Below are positions 11,760 to 23,200 of a DNA stretch of 64,000 nt, piece by piece (the first letter of the stretch is position 1; each line of letters begins with the position of its first letter). The stretch is from Macrosoma leucophasiata (lineage: Eukaryota > Arthropoda > Insecta > Lepidoptera > Hedylidae). The notes below the pieces were generated by a model. It was given only the letters and a program-made list of their open reading frames with translations. It was not told the origin of the DNA and did not search any database. The translations under genes were made by a program, and so were the position numbers. The DNA is taken from NCBI GenBank assembly GCA_036365455.1, contig JAWQUS010000009.1:2758001-2822000 (forward strand). The letters are read 5' to 3'.

Positions 11760-11990
11760 TAGTGATCCGCCCCGGCTTCGCACGGGTAGCATTTATTCTG
11801 TATATTGTGGGGACGCGCCCGGCTTCTTTCACAAAAACCGTGATATCTCGGTAAATGTAAGTACGATATTGATAAATTAGAGATAACAAACCTTCCTCAG
11901 AAAACCCTCTTTCCCACATTTCAAACAAGAACAAAATTCGTTCACTTACCGAGATTAGCGCATAGATAGATACATACAGACAGAGAAAAT
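11760..11990. repeat. old interspersed repeat, TCCGCCCCGGCTTCGCACGG form
   Basis: Begins GATCCGCCCCGGCTTCGCACG and ends GATTAGCGCATAGATAGATACAT, the ends of a dispersed repeat class related to 805-1755. No coding content. Confidence 0.5.
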
Positions 11991-12877
11991 AGGGGGACTT
12001 TATAATATGAAGTACTTCACTTCATATTATAATGATATATGATAGTGATAGTGATGATAGATATGTACCTACAAATATAAAATAATAAGGTACAAATGCA
12101 GCGCTTACAAGGGGAATACCCATATACCTATATGGACCATGGAACTCGCCTTGGATTGTTAAGGAAATTAAACAATCACATTTCAGAGCAAAAACATCCA
12201 TGGTTAACCAAATGACGTCAAGCAAAATGTAGAAACCTCAAAAACATGACTTCATTGTTGTTTCCTCCCCCAAATTGTGTTTGTCATGATGTCATGAATA
12301 ATGCGTGAACACATGAATTAGTGGGAGAAACGTCTCACCTTTGTGATTGTAACTTAACTGTTCCGAATCTTTGTATGCATCATTTCGAACATTGCGTCAA
12401 AGATCTACTGTGGCGAAAGTCCAAAACAAAAATCATCGGCTCATAAAAGCAAAATAATACAAACGAAAAATGCTCTTAAATTATTCGTCATATAAACGCC
12501 ATAGTCGTTATTATTACGTGCATAAGGTAGGTACTGTATAGGCGCAAGTAACAAAATATCATCTCATTTGGTATCCCACTCTCACTTGCTTCGCTAGCTG
12601 ATTCAAATTCAAATGTTTCAAATGTCAAGTGTCTCGATTGCGATCATGCGGTCACACTCAATCACTCAAGCGACATGAACGCGCTAAACAGAGATCAATA
12701 ATGTTCGAGTTCCAAATGTTCTAAATGATGCATTTGAAATATTGTTGGTGTTCCAATCTTTCGGAACAGTGAATCAGAACAGTATAGAGTTACACACGTC
12801 TACAATGAATCATTTAAAATCCACAATATGCCTATATCTCATCTTCTCTATATCTATCAGCAATTGATTTTTATATA
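11991..12877. other. intergenic, no gene seen
   Basis: A 13-bp-arm perfect hairpin (TATAATATGAAGT, 12001-12031) is followed by a GATAGTGATGATAG microsatellite. The remainder is AT-rich without assignable content. Confidence 0.4.
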
Positions 12878-14149
12878 TTAGGTCAGGGAAAAAGTTTCTT
12901 CGCATTTTTTAAGATAATTCAAAACATTTTTTAATATAGTTTATTTAAATTTAACTAAAGTATGTATGTACCATTTTGTTCGATAACCTTTTGCCATCTT
13001 GTAGGTAGGGACATGATCCCATTGCTATAAAAATTTTGGGACTTCTCATCAAAATACCGTGACAAGTGGATTTGGCAGTCCTCTCGTGATGTTAACCTAA
13101 CATTGCATAAAGAATTCTGAAGAGACCGAAACAGGTGGAAATCTGAAGGTGCAAGGTCAGGACTATACGGCGGATGCATTAACACCTCCCAGCCAAACTC
13201 TCTTAATTTTTGCTGAGTGGCTATAGATGTGTGAGGTCTAGCGTTATCATGATGAAACACCACACCCCTTCTGTTGATCAATTCCGGCCGCTTTCTCTCA
13301 ACTTCTTGCTTTAATCTCATCAGTTGTTCGCAGTAGAGTTCAGAATCGATAGTCCTGCCTGGTGGTAATAGCTCATAATGAATAATGCCCTTCCAATCCC
13401 ACCACACACACAACATCACCTTATTGCGAGTTTCGCCAGTCTGTGAAGCCTGACCGGCCTTTGACCACGACCTTTTTCGCACGTTCCTGTGGTACGTGAT
13501 CCACTTTTCATCACCAGTTATCGGCTTCTTCAAAAATGATTCGGTTTCATTACGTCGTAATAAAGAATCACAAATGAGTACACTGTTCATTAGGTTTCTT
13601 TCAGTGAGCTCGTGAGGTACCCAAATATCGAGCTTTTTTTTGTACCCAGCTTTTTTCAAATGTGCCAAAACTGTTTTGTGATCAATTCTCAGTTCATCAG
13701 CTACGTCTTAACTACTGATATGTCGATCTTGCTCCACTTTTTCAAAAATGGCATCCATTTTATCCGTAATAGGGCGACCAGAGCGAGGTGCATCTTTGAC
13801 ATCAAAATTTCCGGATTGAAAACGCTTAAACCAAATTTGTGCTACTCTCACAGACACTGCACTAGGTCCATAAACATCGCAAATTTTTTTCGCGGCTTGC
13901 GTTGCATTTTTACCTTTTTTGTAGTAAAATTATAAAATGTATCGAATTTCTTCATTAGATTCCCTCATCTTGACAGTACGAAAAACAAATGAAAATTACA
14001 CATTTGCCTAATTTGAATTTGGAATTATGTTCTTTAAAATTTTAACTTTCAATGATACCAAAACCAGCCAGATACAAATACTACAGCCAAAGAGATTTTA
14101 TTACAAGTTCATACATACTATAATGCGAAAAGACTTTTTCCCCCACCTA
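12878..14149 (-). mobile_element. near-complete mariner element with TA target
   Basis: Imperfect terminal inverted repeats (right end as read on minus: TAGGTGGGGGAAAAAGTC; left end: TTAGGTCAGGGAAAAAGT) are flanked by TA. The length, about 1.27 kb, is that of a full mariner. It carries one transposase gene on the minus strand (12955-13968). Part of the right side as given also matches the standard mariner 5' untranslated region. Confidence 0.9.
12955..13968 (-). pseudogene. mariner transposase with two nonsense codons
   Basis: About 338 codons, the usual mariner length. The frame starts at an ATG (13966-13968, MRESNEEIRYIL). TAA codons interrupt it at 13930-13932 (codon 13) and 13708-13710 (codon 87). 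Otherwise it stays open to 12955. The N-terminal helix-turn-helix region lies above 13,700. WVPHELTERN and TGDEKWITYHRN follow, then the catalytic-region motifs HHDNARPHTS and YSPDLAPSDFHLF, giving the mariner D,D34D arrangement. The C-terminal 237 codons from 13668 are intact. Two stops make the copy inactive, but there is little other decay. Confidence 0.92.
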
Positions 14150-14151
14150 TT

Positions 14152-14680
14152 ATTACTAGCTGGCCCGTCGAACTTTGTATCGCTTTAAAGTAAAGATAAA
14201 AAATACACTACAGTTTTAGCGAAAGTAACAAACAGCAATTGATTTTTGAAAATTAACTAGCTTGTCCATTTCGGTAATACATCAATGACATTAATTAAAA
14301 ATAGAAGAACCTTCTCTTAATAATAAGAAATACAACAAAAAAAGAATTAGTGAAATCGGTCCAGCCATTCACGCGTGATGCCGTGACCAAGGAAAACGGG
14401 TTGCATTTTTATATACATAGATACATATAACAATCAATTGCTGTTCGTTAGTCTCGCTAAAACTCGAGAACGGCTGGACCAATTTGGCTAATTTTGGTTT
14501 TGAATGATTTTTGGAAGTCCAGGGAAAGTTTAGAAGGTAATAAGAAATTATGAAGAAATTGAAGGGACATAGTAAAAACCTCAATTTAATTTTCCCATAC
14601 AAGTAGTCCGTATCTATCAAACCTTTGATACATTATTTCATTCCGAGGCAATACGAAGTTTGCCGGGTCAACTAGTCTAT
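14152..14680. repeat. two abutting old repeats, head to head
   Basis: 14152-14405 starts TAGCTGGCCCGTCGAACTTTG and ends ATCGGTCCAGCCATTCACGCG. 14408-14680 is a reverse-oriented relative (GTTAGTCTCGCTAAAACTCG ... GGCAATACGAAGTTTGCCGG). The second matches 34,803-35,018 in reverse. Confidence 0.6.
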
Positions 14681-15078
14681 CTATAGTAGTGTTCAGCAGT
14701 CAGCACTATCGTGTTTCAGTTAGAAGTTATAAGTCTTTCGCTATAGGCAGCTTGTAAACTGACAATGTAAAAGTGTCCTTGTAGACCAATTTGCAATAAA
14801 ATATTTGATAATAGTTTCAGTTTTTTTGTTTTGCTTTACCCGCCGTTTCTCCCAAAACTACGGCTGCCCATGAGAATTTCCTTGAGCAAATTAATAAAGG
14901 GGCTCTAAGACAACATGTTACAGCGCTAGTGCCTACATGCAGAGGAAAACGACTCTGTAGGGCACCAGTAGGTACACGATACAAAAAAAAACAAATACAA
15001 AACAAATATAGAGAACTAATTTTATTTTTTAACTTCTCGACCTTGTGACCTAATTCATGATACCAAGAAGCAATTTAT
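14681..15078. other. intergenic edge, no gene seen
   Basis: Between the last recognisable repeat and the presumed end of the neuroglian transcript. Contains poly(A)-signal hexamers on the minus strand near 15,022. Nothing else assigned. Confidence 0.4.
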
Positions 15079-18000
15079 TTCGAAGTAGTAGGGACTTCAA
15101 CAAGAAATAAAACAAAAAATAATTTCTTAAAATTTATTTTCTATGCAACATAAAAAAATATTCATCATAGTTACACAATAAATTACCGTCACTTAAGGCG
15201 AACTAAAATGTAAATTATGAATTCGTGAACAGAATACAGACGCGGCCGACGCGCGCGTTACAATTTGTCATGATTGAACTGCCATAATAATACATAAATG
15301 CAAACTATATTCTAACGAACAAAACACCCTTCGTATCGGAAAAAGAAGCTTGCTTAGCATATACCTGGGTGTGAACGCTTCCTTACGTTTAGAACGACAT
15401 TACTAATAAATAATAAATCAAATATCATACCTCTAAAGTTTATATATTACACAAGAAATCGTGATCAAACGAAATAAAATAGTTACCACTTTAAATAAAA
15501 CACATGTATTATTAATCACAAGAAATAAAAGCTTTTCTTACAATACGGTGTGGAATTCCTGATTGTAGCTGCAATAGAATTATCGAGTAATATCTCAACC
15601 ATCCATTATTTGCCAATATAATATACACACCACGTTGAGTGTTCTTTAAATATGGGCTAATATAGACATAAAGAAGCGTACACACCGCTCTATTCAACAC
15701 AGATTGTACACAACAATTCTACCGGAATATACGCAATGCGACATACACTTTAACATTAAGGTATATTGGCTATTACACTTTCAACTATTTAGCAGACATT
15801 TACTTATCCATCAACAACTATCGTTTACAATTGTGACCAAATTATGTGTACAACATACATTTAATAGGCTTTATTTTATCAATATTGAAACTTAATACGA
15901 TGACCCACACATTACCAGAATCTTTTAAAATAACAAAAATGTATACCTACTAGATAAGAAATATCCATAATAATCAACTGGTCTTAAGCGAGAAAGATTA
16001 TAATTAAAATCTGGTAAATTTTGGGCCATACTACAACGTAAATGATTGCAACCTGAGAGCTTTAATGAAACTCAATAATATGGAAAACTGTTGTATTTTG
16101 TGGAACACAAAGATAAATGCAAGTATTGTGCACAATGGATCTGTATAATTACTTATGACAAGAGAGACATGCTTTTGAATACCGCTTAACAGAGGTCACA
16201 CATTTTATATGTATATAAGGCAAGTGCTGAATACTATTTCAGAGTTAAATCATAAGATGAACACATAGAAACACTATAAACCTTACGGGAAAGACAGTGA
16301 TATATATCACCCTAATTTTATCGAGTCAACAATTACTCATTTTTAATGTTAACAATGTTACAAGAGAGAGAATTTTCAATTAATCAACAGCACGGTATAA
16401 AAAAGCGACAAAAAACAGACGCGAATCGAACAAGGCTCTCCTACTATATTATAATTAATATATATATTAAATTCTTACTAGACAATAGACATGATAAAGA
16501 CTTCTTAACAAACAACTTAAAGGGGCTACGATAACAGTGCCTTCAAATATAAATATAATGCAATGTATAAGGTACGAATGGTTGCAGAGTAAGCTCTAAA
16601 CGAACGTTCAAGGTGTTTGTTAGTGTTAATGTTACAAAGAAAATAAAATCGATGGGAAAAAAGTAAGTAATAAGTAGACAAAGGCGGTTTCCATTACAAA
16701 CGGCAGTCTTAGTTTTAAAAACATTCAGATCACATCTGACCGGCGTCGAACGAGAAACACGATAAATAAACTGGTTATTCATTTTAAAAAATCAACAAGG
16801 TTAGACCGCGTGGAATGTATTACTTAGGACCCGACACCTTTCAGGTGTTGAAATATACATAAACAATAATGAGAGATGAATAGATTACACCGAGCGACTT
16901 AATTACGCGATGTATATTTAAGTTTTGTCCGACGGTGTGTTACAGTAATAATAAATAATGCAAAGAATCAATATTCGATAGAGAAGAGATTGCGTGAAGC
17001 GAACGCGTTAGCTTAATATTAGTTAACACGAGACCTTAATCTAACACGAGATACAATTGAGATAGTGTCGCACGGGACGGACCCGACGGACCCGACCGCC
17101 GTCCCGCCGACAGTCGACACACGGCCGCGGGCCGGCGCCGGGCGCTCGCCTCAGTCCCGTTCACAGATCGGAACATCCAACTTGTTAGTGGTGCAAACTT
17201 CACGAATTCAGATAAACATTAAATATTTAAACACAAAAAGCCTTAAGGTCTTAAATAACTACGAGAGAGGATTTTTCTGACGGATTCACGTCACAACAGA
17301 AAATCTAATCGGATATAATGCGACCGTTTCTCTTTTCATAACTGTCGTGTGTATATTTATCAACCGATAACTTAGTCACAGGGCGCAGATGTATATTAAT
17401 TAATTATGAGATTCTTATACATTATAGGCTTTCCATTATTGCGGTCATCGCAGCCGACGACGTGGTAAGCCAAAGTTTAAAAGTATTATTTTTGAAGTCA
17501 TTTAAACAACTATCATCTCTATAATATTACATTATCCTTCCGACATCTTAGGACTACAGCCGTATCGCTAAGCAAAGATTAGCACATCCGCTGGCCGCTA
17601 ATGGGATTCGTAACCAAGGTCACTGCGTCGTACCTATGACAATAACTTATGAGCAATAAACACTCGATAAGTCGAAAATAATCAGATCAATTTCCCTTAA
17701 CAATGAGGGTTACACATAAGATTCGTTCGCCTAGCTGCCAAGAAGGGGGATTGTAACAGCGTGCGCATGCGCATGCGGGTCCAGACAGAGCGACAGAGCG
17801 ACAGACGGCGCCACTACACACGATCACAACACCGAATACAACGTCTCCCATAACCAACGCAAAGCACCAACATCGCCCGGTGGCCAAACCAGCGCGTACA
17901 AAAATATATCACTACTACAATATGTTCACGATATAGCGTATGATACATGTCAATGTCATTTAGGAAATTCACAAAATATTTAGGACTGGATTTTTGGAGA

Positions 18001-20122
18001 TGATCGACGTCAGAAACGTATATCAAAAATAATTGCCAGTAATATTGCAAGAATTAAAAAAATATCTCAATTGACCAAGCTTAATTTAACACCTAAGGTA
18101 TACATATTATAACTATAGATGAAGAAAATAGTGATGATTATTTTCGTAAGTTCTCTGTGGTCCATAGATTTTATAAAAATAAATAAATATGATAGACGCG
18201 AATGTACTAAGTTAATTTGGTACAGACAAGAAAGGTTCTCGCCAATAGTAGAGGAATAAGTTATAATAATCAATAAGAAAAATATGTGCATTTTTACTAA
18301 GATTTTAGTCGCAGAAATATATCATACCTCTTGCAAGTCTGACCACCGGCATCCAGAGCTATAATTTCCAATATATATCCAATACCATATTTTCTGTGAC
18401 AAAAATAGCTTTTCTTAATCTCAAATCTCCGCCAGCTACCGTTTCCTTATTACAAGTAATTGATATCGAGCCGATCACGTTCTACACTAAACGAGCCGAA
18501 GTGATATGATCGCGTGCGTGAACGCTGCTGATGTGGTTCAAAGGAAGATTTCGTTGAATATATGCGACACAATCAATATTTATGAGTCTATTTAAAAAAA
18601 AATTGTTCAATTTAAAAGACCGATACAAAAGCTCAGCGTTCACACACACGACCAGTGGTCAAAATATGACGACTATTATACTTCATTACTTAAAATCAGT
18701 CTCATAAATGAAAAAAATCTATTATTTTTGTTGAGTTCGCGGCCACGCCGCTAGAGGCGCACTCGCTAGTAGTTTGAGAAAATAGTCGCTTATAAAAACC
18801 TAATTCTGACTCTAGATTAGGACCAAATAGAACACTAGGCTCACATTTCGGCTTACACTAAAGACGCGTTCAATGTAAGCGATATTCGACCTTATTTCCC
18901 AAATATTATGTTTGTGGAACCTGCATCGAACATCGCTGACATTCAAGTCTTACCATGACCCTATGAAAACTAATAAATTTCAACTAAAGAGTCTAAGAGA
19001 ACCGACTAAGAGAAAGTGGCAGTTATGTCAAGTCTATGCGGCCCGCATAGAAATTTCACCAGCTCTTATACATACCTACAGACAATGGCTTTACGTCTCT
19101 AAAAGTTATTCTTCTATCATTACAACACACGGAAGATCGTATCGGGTATACGAAGCGTATACGATACTGGGGATATAACTGGGATGGGCGTTACTGTTTC
19201 ATAACATTACAAATGATTCCCGAACAGTTACAAGTAACATCTGCATATATTTTGTAAAGATAAGGTTAATGTATTTTATTTTTATTATTTATCAAAGAGA
19301 TTTAGATGAAATTCAACACGATGATAAATTAGAAAGGGAAGGCAATTTTGTCCGCAAGAGTATGCGGAAAAAATACACAATAAACCCAACGCTGTCTTGA
19401 GTGGAAATACTTTTGTTGGTTATATGCATTATAGCGACAGCCATGATGGAACAAGAGGATGCCAAAATCGGAAAGACAGGTTTGAGTAAAGAATAACATT
19501 TCGGTAGCGTCTTTGAATAAGTTAAATATTGATTACAGCAAGATATCTCTTGTCAAGTCACGAGAAAAATATGACAATAGATTTTCAATTGGGTCTAGCC
19601 GCCGGCGGCTTCACGTTCCTCAACGGGTTTCAACTCTTTTTTTTTAACATTTTTTAATTCAGCTAGTAATGCCGCTTTAAATAGGGCCGGCGCTATACGC
19701 ATACATCGTTACCACGTGGTGTTCGGAACATTGAACAATACTCTGCTATGGTCGCCAATCATAAGCAGAATCCGCGTACTGTGATTTTTTGTAGGGAACC
19801 TGAATTGAACCACTTATTATTTTATTGCATGTAATACTTTGTCTCGTTTTTTCATAGACGCCGTCTTATAAATGAACGAACGAAACAAAATTTTGGCGTG
19901 TTCTAAACGAAATCGCAATAATAAGATCGTACGGGTACCGTTCAGGAGCTACGTTTATCTCCGTTCAACTCAGCGTCGGGCATATACATAGGTGTCGCCA
20001 CTTGGCTCGTTACATCCCCTCCAATCCAGGGGTCCCTGTTGCACGTCCGTCCGGGGCTGGGGGGCGGTGATGGATCCCAGTTACACGTAGGTGGAGGGCT
20101 GGGGGGCGGTGATGGGCCCCAG
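15079..20122 (-). other. presumed long 3' UTR of the neural neuroglian isoform
   Basis: A 5-kb AT-rich stretch directly after the neural stop codon. I see no transposon or SINE in it, although repeats occur every 1-2 kb on both sides. On the minus strand AATAAA occurs at about 15133-15138 and 15076-15081, each followed by T/GT-rich DNA (TTTTTTGTTTTATTTCTTG), a plausible distal cleavage region. Several earlier AATAAA hexamers exist (for example near 19,823 and 19,270). Long, neuron-specific 3' UTRs are known for Drosophila neuroglian. Extent is inferred; small reading frames here are not convincing. A GC-rich island sits at 17,067-17,160. Confidence 0.5.
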
Positions 20123-20164
20123 TTACACGTATGTGGGGGGCTGGGGGGCGGTGGGGGGCGCGGC
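20041..20164 (-). repeat. 42-bp in-frame minisatellite over the neural stop codon
   Basis: Three tandem 14-codon modules on the minus strand. The first is the coding C-terminus (TAPQPPTYV, stop at 20123-20125). The second (20122-20081) encodes LGPITAPQPSTYV followed by a second stop at 20081-20083. The third (20080-20039) encodes LGSITAPQPRTDV with CAA in place of the stop. All are in the same frame. Confidence 0.9.
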
Positions 20165-20250
20165 GGGCGCGGGGGGCGCGGGGGGCGGCGGGAGCACGCG
20201 CGCGCCCGGCACGTACTGCCCGATGAAGGACCCGTCCTCCGTGAAGCGAC
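20123..20250 (-). CDS. Nrg: neuroglian alternative last exon, neural (Nrg180-like)
   Basis: Acceptor CTTCGCAG, first coding base 20250, completing a Gly codon with the last base of exon 22458-22555. Encodes RFTEDGSFIGQYVPGARV, then a Pro/Ala-rich tail ending PPTYV and TAA. FIGQY is the conserved ankyrin-binding motif, controlled in L1 proteins by Tyr phosphorylation. The TYV terminus fits a PDZ ligand and matches the end of the Drosophila neural isoform. The Pro/Ala tail is shorter than in the fly. In Drosophila this exon is used in neurons under ELAV control; here that is inferred from homology and order. Confidence 0.95.
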
Positions 20251-23200
20251 CTGCGAAGTTCGGTGAATGAGCTTTTTGAACTGGATCCTCAACGATTTTA
20301 TTGTACACGGCATTGCGAATTTTACGACAAAAAGTCTCGCAGTTAGACGTCGGCTTTGCAACAGTAGCATGATACTAATGCACTGGACTTTTACTAACTT
20401 GTTTAAGTGAAACTTCTTTTCTAAAAACAACGGTTTAATTATGTGGCTTTCCCTATCTGGAAATATTTTATAGAACAAATGTTGTGCTCACCCAGAAGCA
20501 CAACACTTGTTCTATAAAATATTTAATTGAATTATAATAATAACTTACCTTTTTGAAGCTGTTAGTAGTTAAAACAGACGTATTTTTCAAATTTCATATA
20601 GAAAATGATAATATATCAAAAGTTAAAGAAGAACAATAATGCTTTAAAATGGGCAGAAGATGCATTTATGGAGGACGACCAAAGACCTCTCTCTTTTTTT
20701 TTAAACAATTGTAAATTAAACAAAAAAAATATATTAAAATTATTATTAGTAAATATTAAAATTCTTCTTTCCTTTAGACACTTTACTACTTTTAGCGATA
20801 AAGTAGAAAAAATATAGTAAATAAAAAAACAAAACAAAAATCATACCTCATAAATACAAAAAACAAAATGGCTGCTCGTGCAAAGTCATAATGGAGATGG
20901 AGGAAAAAAAGAAGGACGGATGGGGATACGCCTATTTAATCTAAATAATAAATGCAAACCAATACAAACACAATACATAACGGAAAAAAGCACGTGCTTA
21001 TATAAAATCTAGGAAAAACATATAAACATTTCACTGCAACTCACTCTACATAATATCATTTCTTATTTTACAACCTAATCGTACTTACAAAATAATGTGT
21101 ACTTAACTATACTTAAGCTGTCGTAAGTAGAGCGAACCTCGATACGTGAACAAGCCTTTATTACAACTATTTCTAAAATAGTACAATAAAGACCCTGAAC
21201 GCCCGGGACATTATCTAAAATTATCGATACAGAATTAATTATCGATGAAGTAGAAAAAAATCACGCGATTCGAGAAAAACGAGATTCAAATCGAGAACAC
21301 AACCGGAGAATTTTGGCGGGCGATTTCACCGTCCAATAACCAATCGGCACAGAGTATATAAGACTCCGTGGAGATCGGTGACAGATCCGAACATTTTTAT
21401 AATTTGTGATGCAATGGCACTGCGTTCAAATCGAGCATATCTAGCGATATTAGTCAAAGGAATCGGGTGATTCAGCATAACTTTTGTATTTGCAGTGGAA
21501 GAAGGGCTCGGTGAGCCTATATTTAAGTGCGATGGGGAAGGGTCTGTGGAAGGTTTGAGGGTGGGTTTAGACGAGCGTGGCGAATGCTTGCGAGGCGGAA
21601 TCTGGCTGACCGGAGGCGGGAGGGCGGCGCTTGCGGCCGTACTGTCCGATGAATGAGCCGTCCTCGTTCATGCCCGCTGCAAGTAACCATGCATACAGCC
21701 AAACGCAAAACAAAAAAAAAACACATGCTTTAACAGAATAACGATGAATTAGATTTTTGATACTATGATATGTGGTCTACGAAATAATAATCGTCATGAT
21801 GGATATTATTCCATTAACAGTACGATGCTGCTACGGTAGCGCTAATAAAGTGTTTGATTTTAATGTAATTTTTAGGATTCAATTTGCATTAATTTACGAT
21901 AAAATACATAAAGGAGATGTTGCAAAAATGTATGGACCTCCGGCCATGTATTGTACATAATATCATTAAACACGCAAAATCAATATAAAAACGTTTTTTA
22001 CTGCATATTTTCACTTATTTAGCTTTGGTTGCAGTTACAAAATATTATTTGCAGTTAGAATTGCAACTCAAAACCAACATGGCGAATATGGCGGGCGATG
22101 TCATTTTGACATTTTCATTTTTTAAATTGTATTTTGATTATATAGTACTTGGAGAAAAAAGTAATATTATCTAAATACTATCGAAATCGATTGATCCCAA
22201 GTGTCGGCTGTATCGCCGCCATGTTTAACATAGTTGAAAATGATAAAATGGTTTGAATTAAATGTCGTTGTAACTCTAAAATATATTCTTGAATAAATAA
22301 ATTGTATTTTTTTCGGATTCTTCTTTAATTTACTTATTTTTTGAGGACGTGTACGAACCAGAGCCGAGCTCGCAACATCTCCTTTAAAATATCAATGGCA
22401 AGTAAAAATATCCATGCAGGAAGATAACATACTTTTTTAATACAATTGTTTGCTAACCTGTTTCGCCTTCGCCGTATTCAGCCATGGAGTCTGTGTCGCT
22501 CTCGGGTCCTGGCTTAGTGCCGCTGCTCATCGAATGTCGGGATTTGTTATCCAGTCTGGAAATCAGATAGTTTGATTTTATTCATATTTTTATCAATGAT
22601 TCATTTGGTCATCGATGATCGATTAAACGGGACGCCTGGCATATGTGAAACATCATAATTGTCGTACAAGTAATAAATGCATCTGAAAAAAACCACACCA
22701 TACACTATAAGCACAGTCTAAAGAAAACTAACGTGTTAATTACCTACAGTCATCCAACGAACGTGTAATGTCAGAGCAATCGTGCGGGGCGCGCGACGCG
22801 AGGGGCGGAGGGGGCGGTACCAAGTAGCCCATACTAAAACTGTCATCTACTTGGGACTTAGCGATAAGGGGTGCGAGATTTAAAATTTCTTTTACTAAAG
22901 AAATTTTAAAAGATTGAAATTTTAAGAAATTTGGAAAGATGATATTGAAAAACTTGATGTCAACTTTACTGTTAACATTTTATTCTAATTTTCATTTATT
23001 GATAATGTCTGTTATATTTTACACTTTATGTACATAATTTACTTCACAAAACGAAAAAATCTTTAAAGAAAACTCTAAATATTTTTTTTGTTGTATGTAT
23101 TTGATATTCGGATTATACCTATTGGACGGAGTTAAAAAGGTGAGGATGAATATTAGGATCGGTACATTATAATTGTTAGAATTCTGGTGTACTGATAAAC

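Noticed and set aside
20605..20837. Small frames between the two last exons of neuroglian
   Set aside because: Lys/Asn- or Phe/Leu-rich low-complexity frames in AT-rich DNA with no support.
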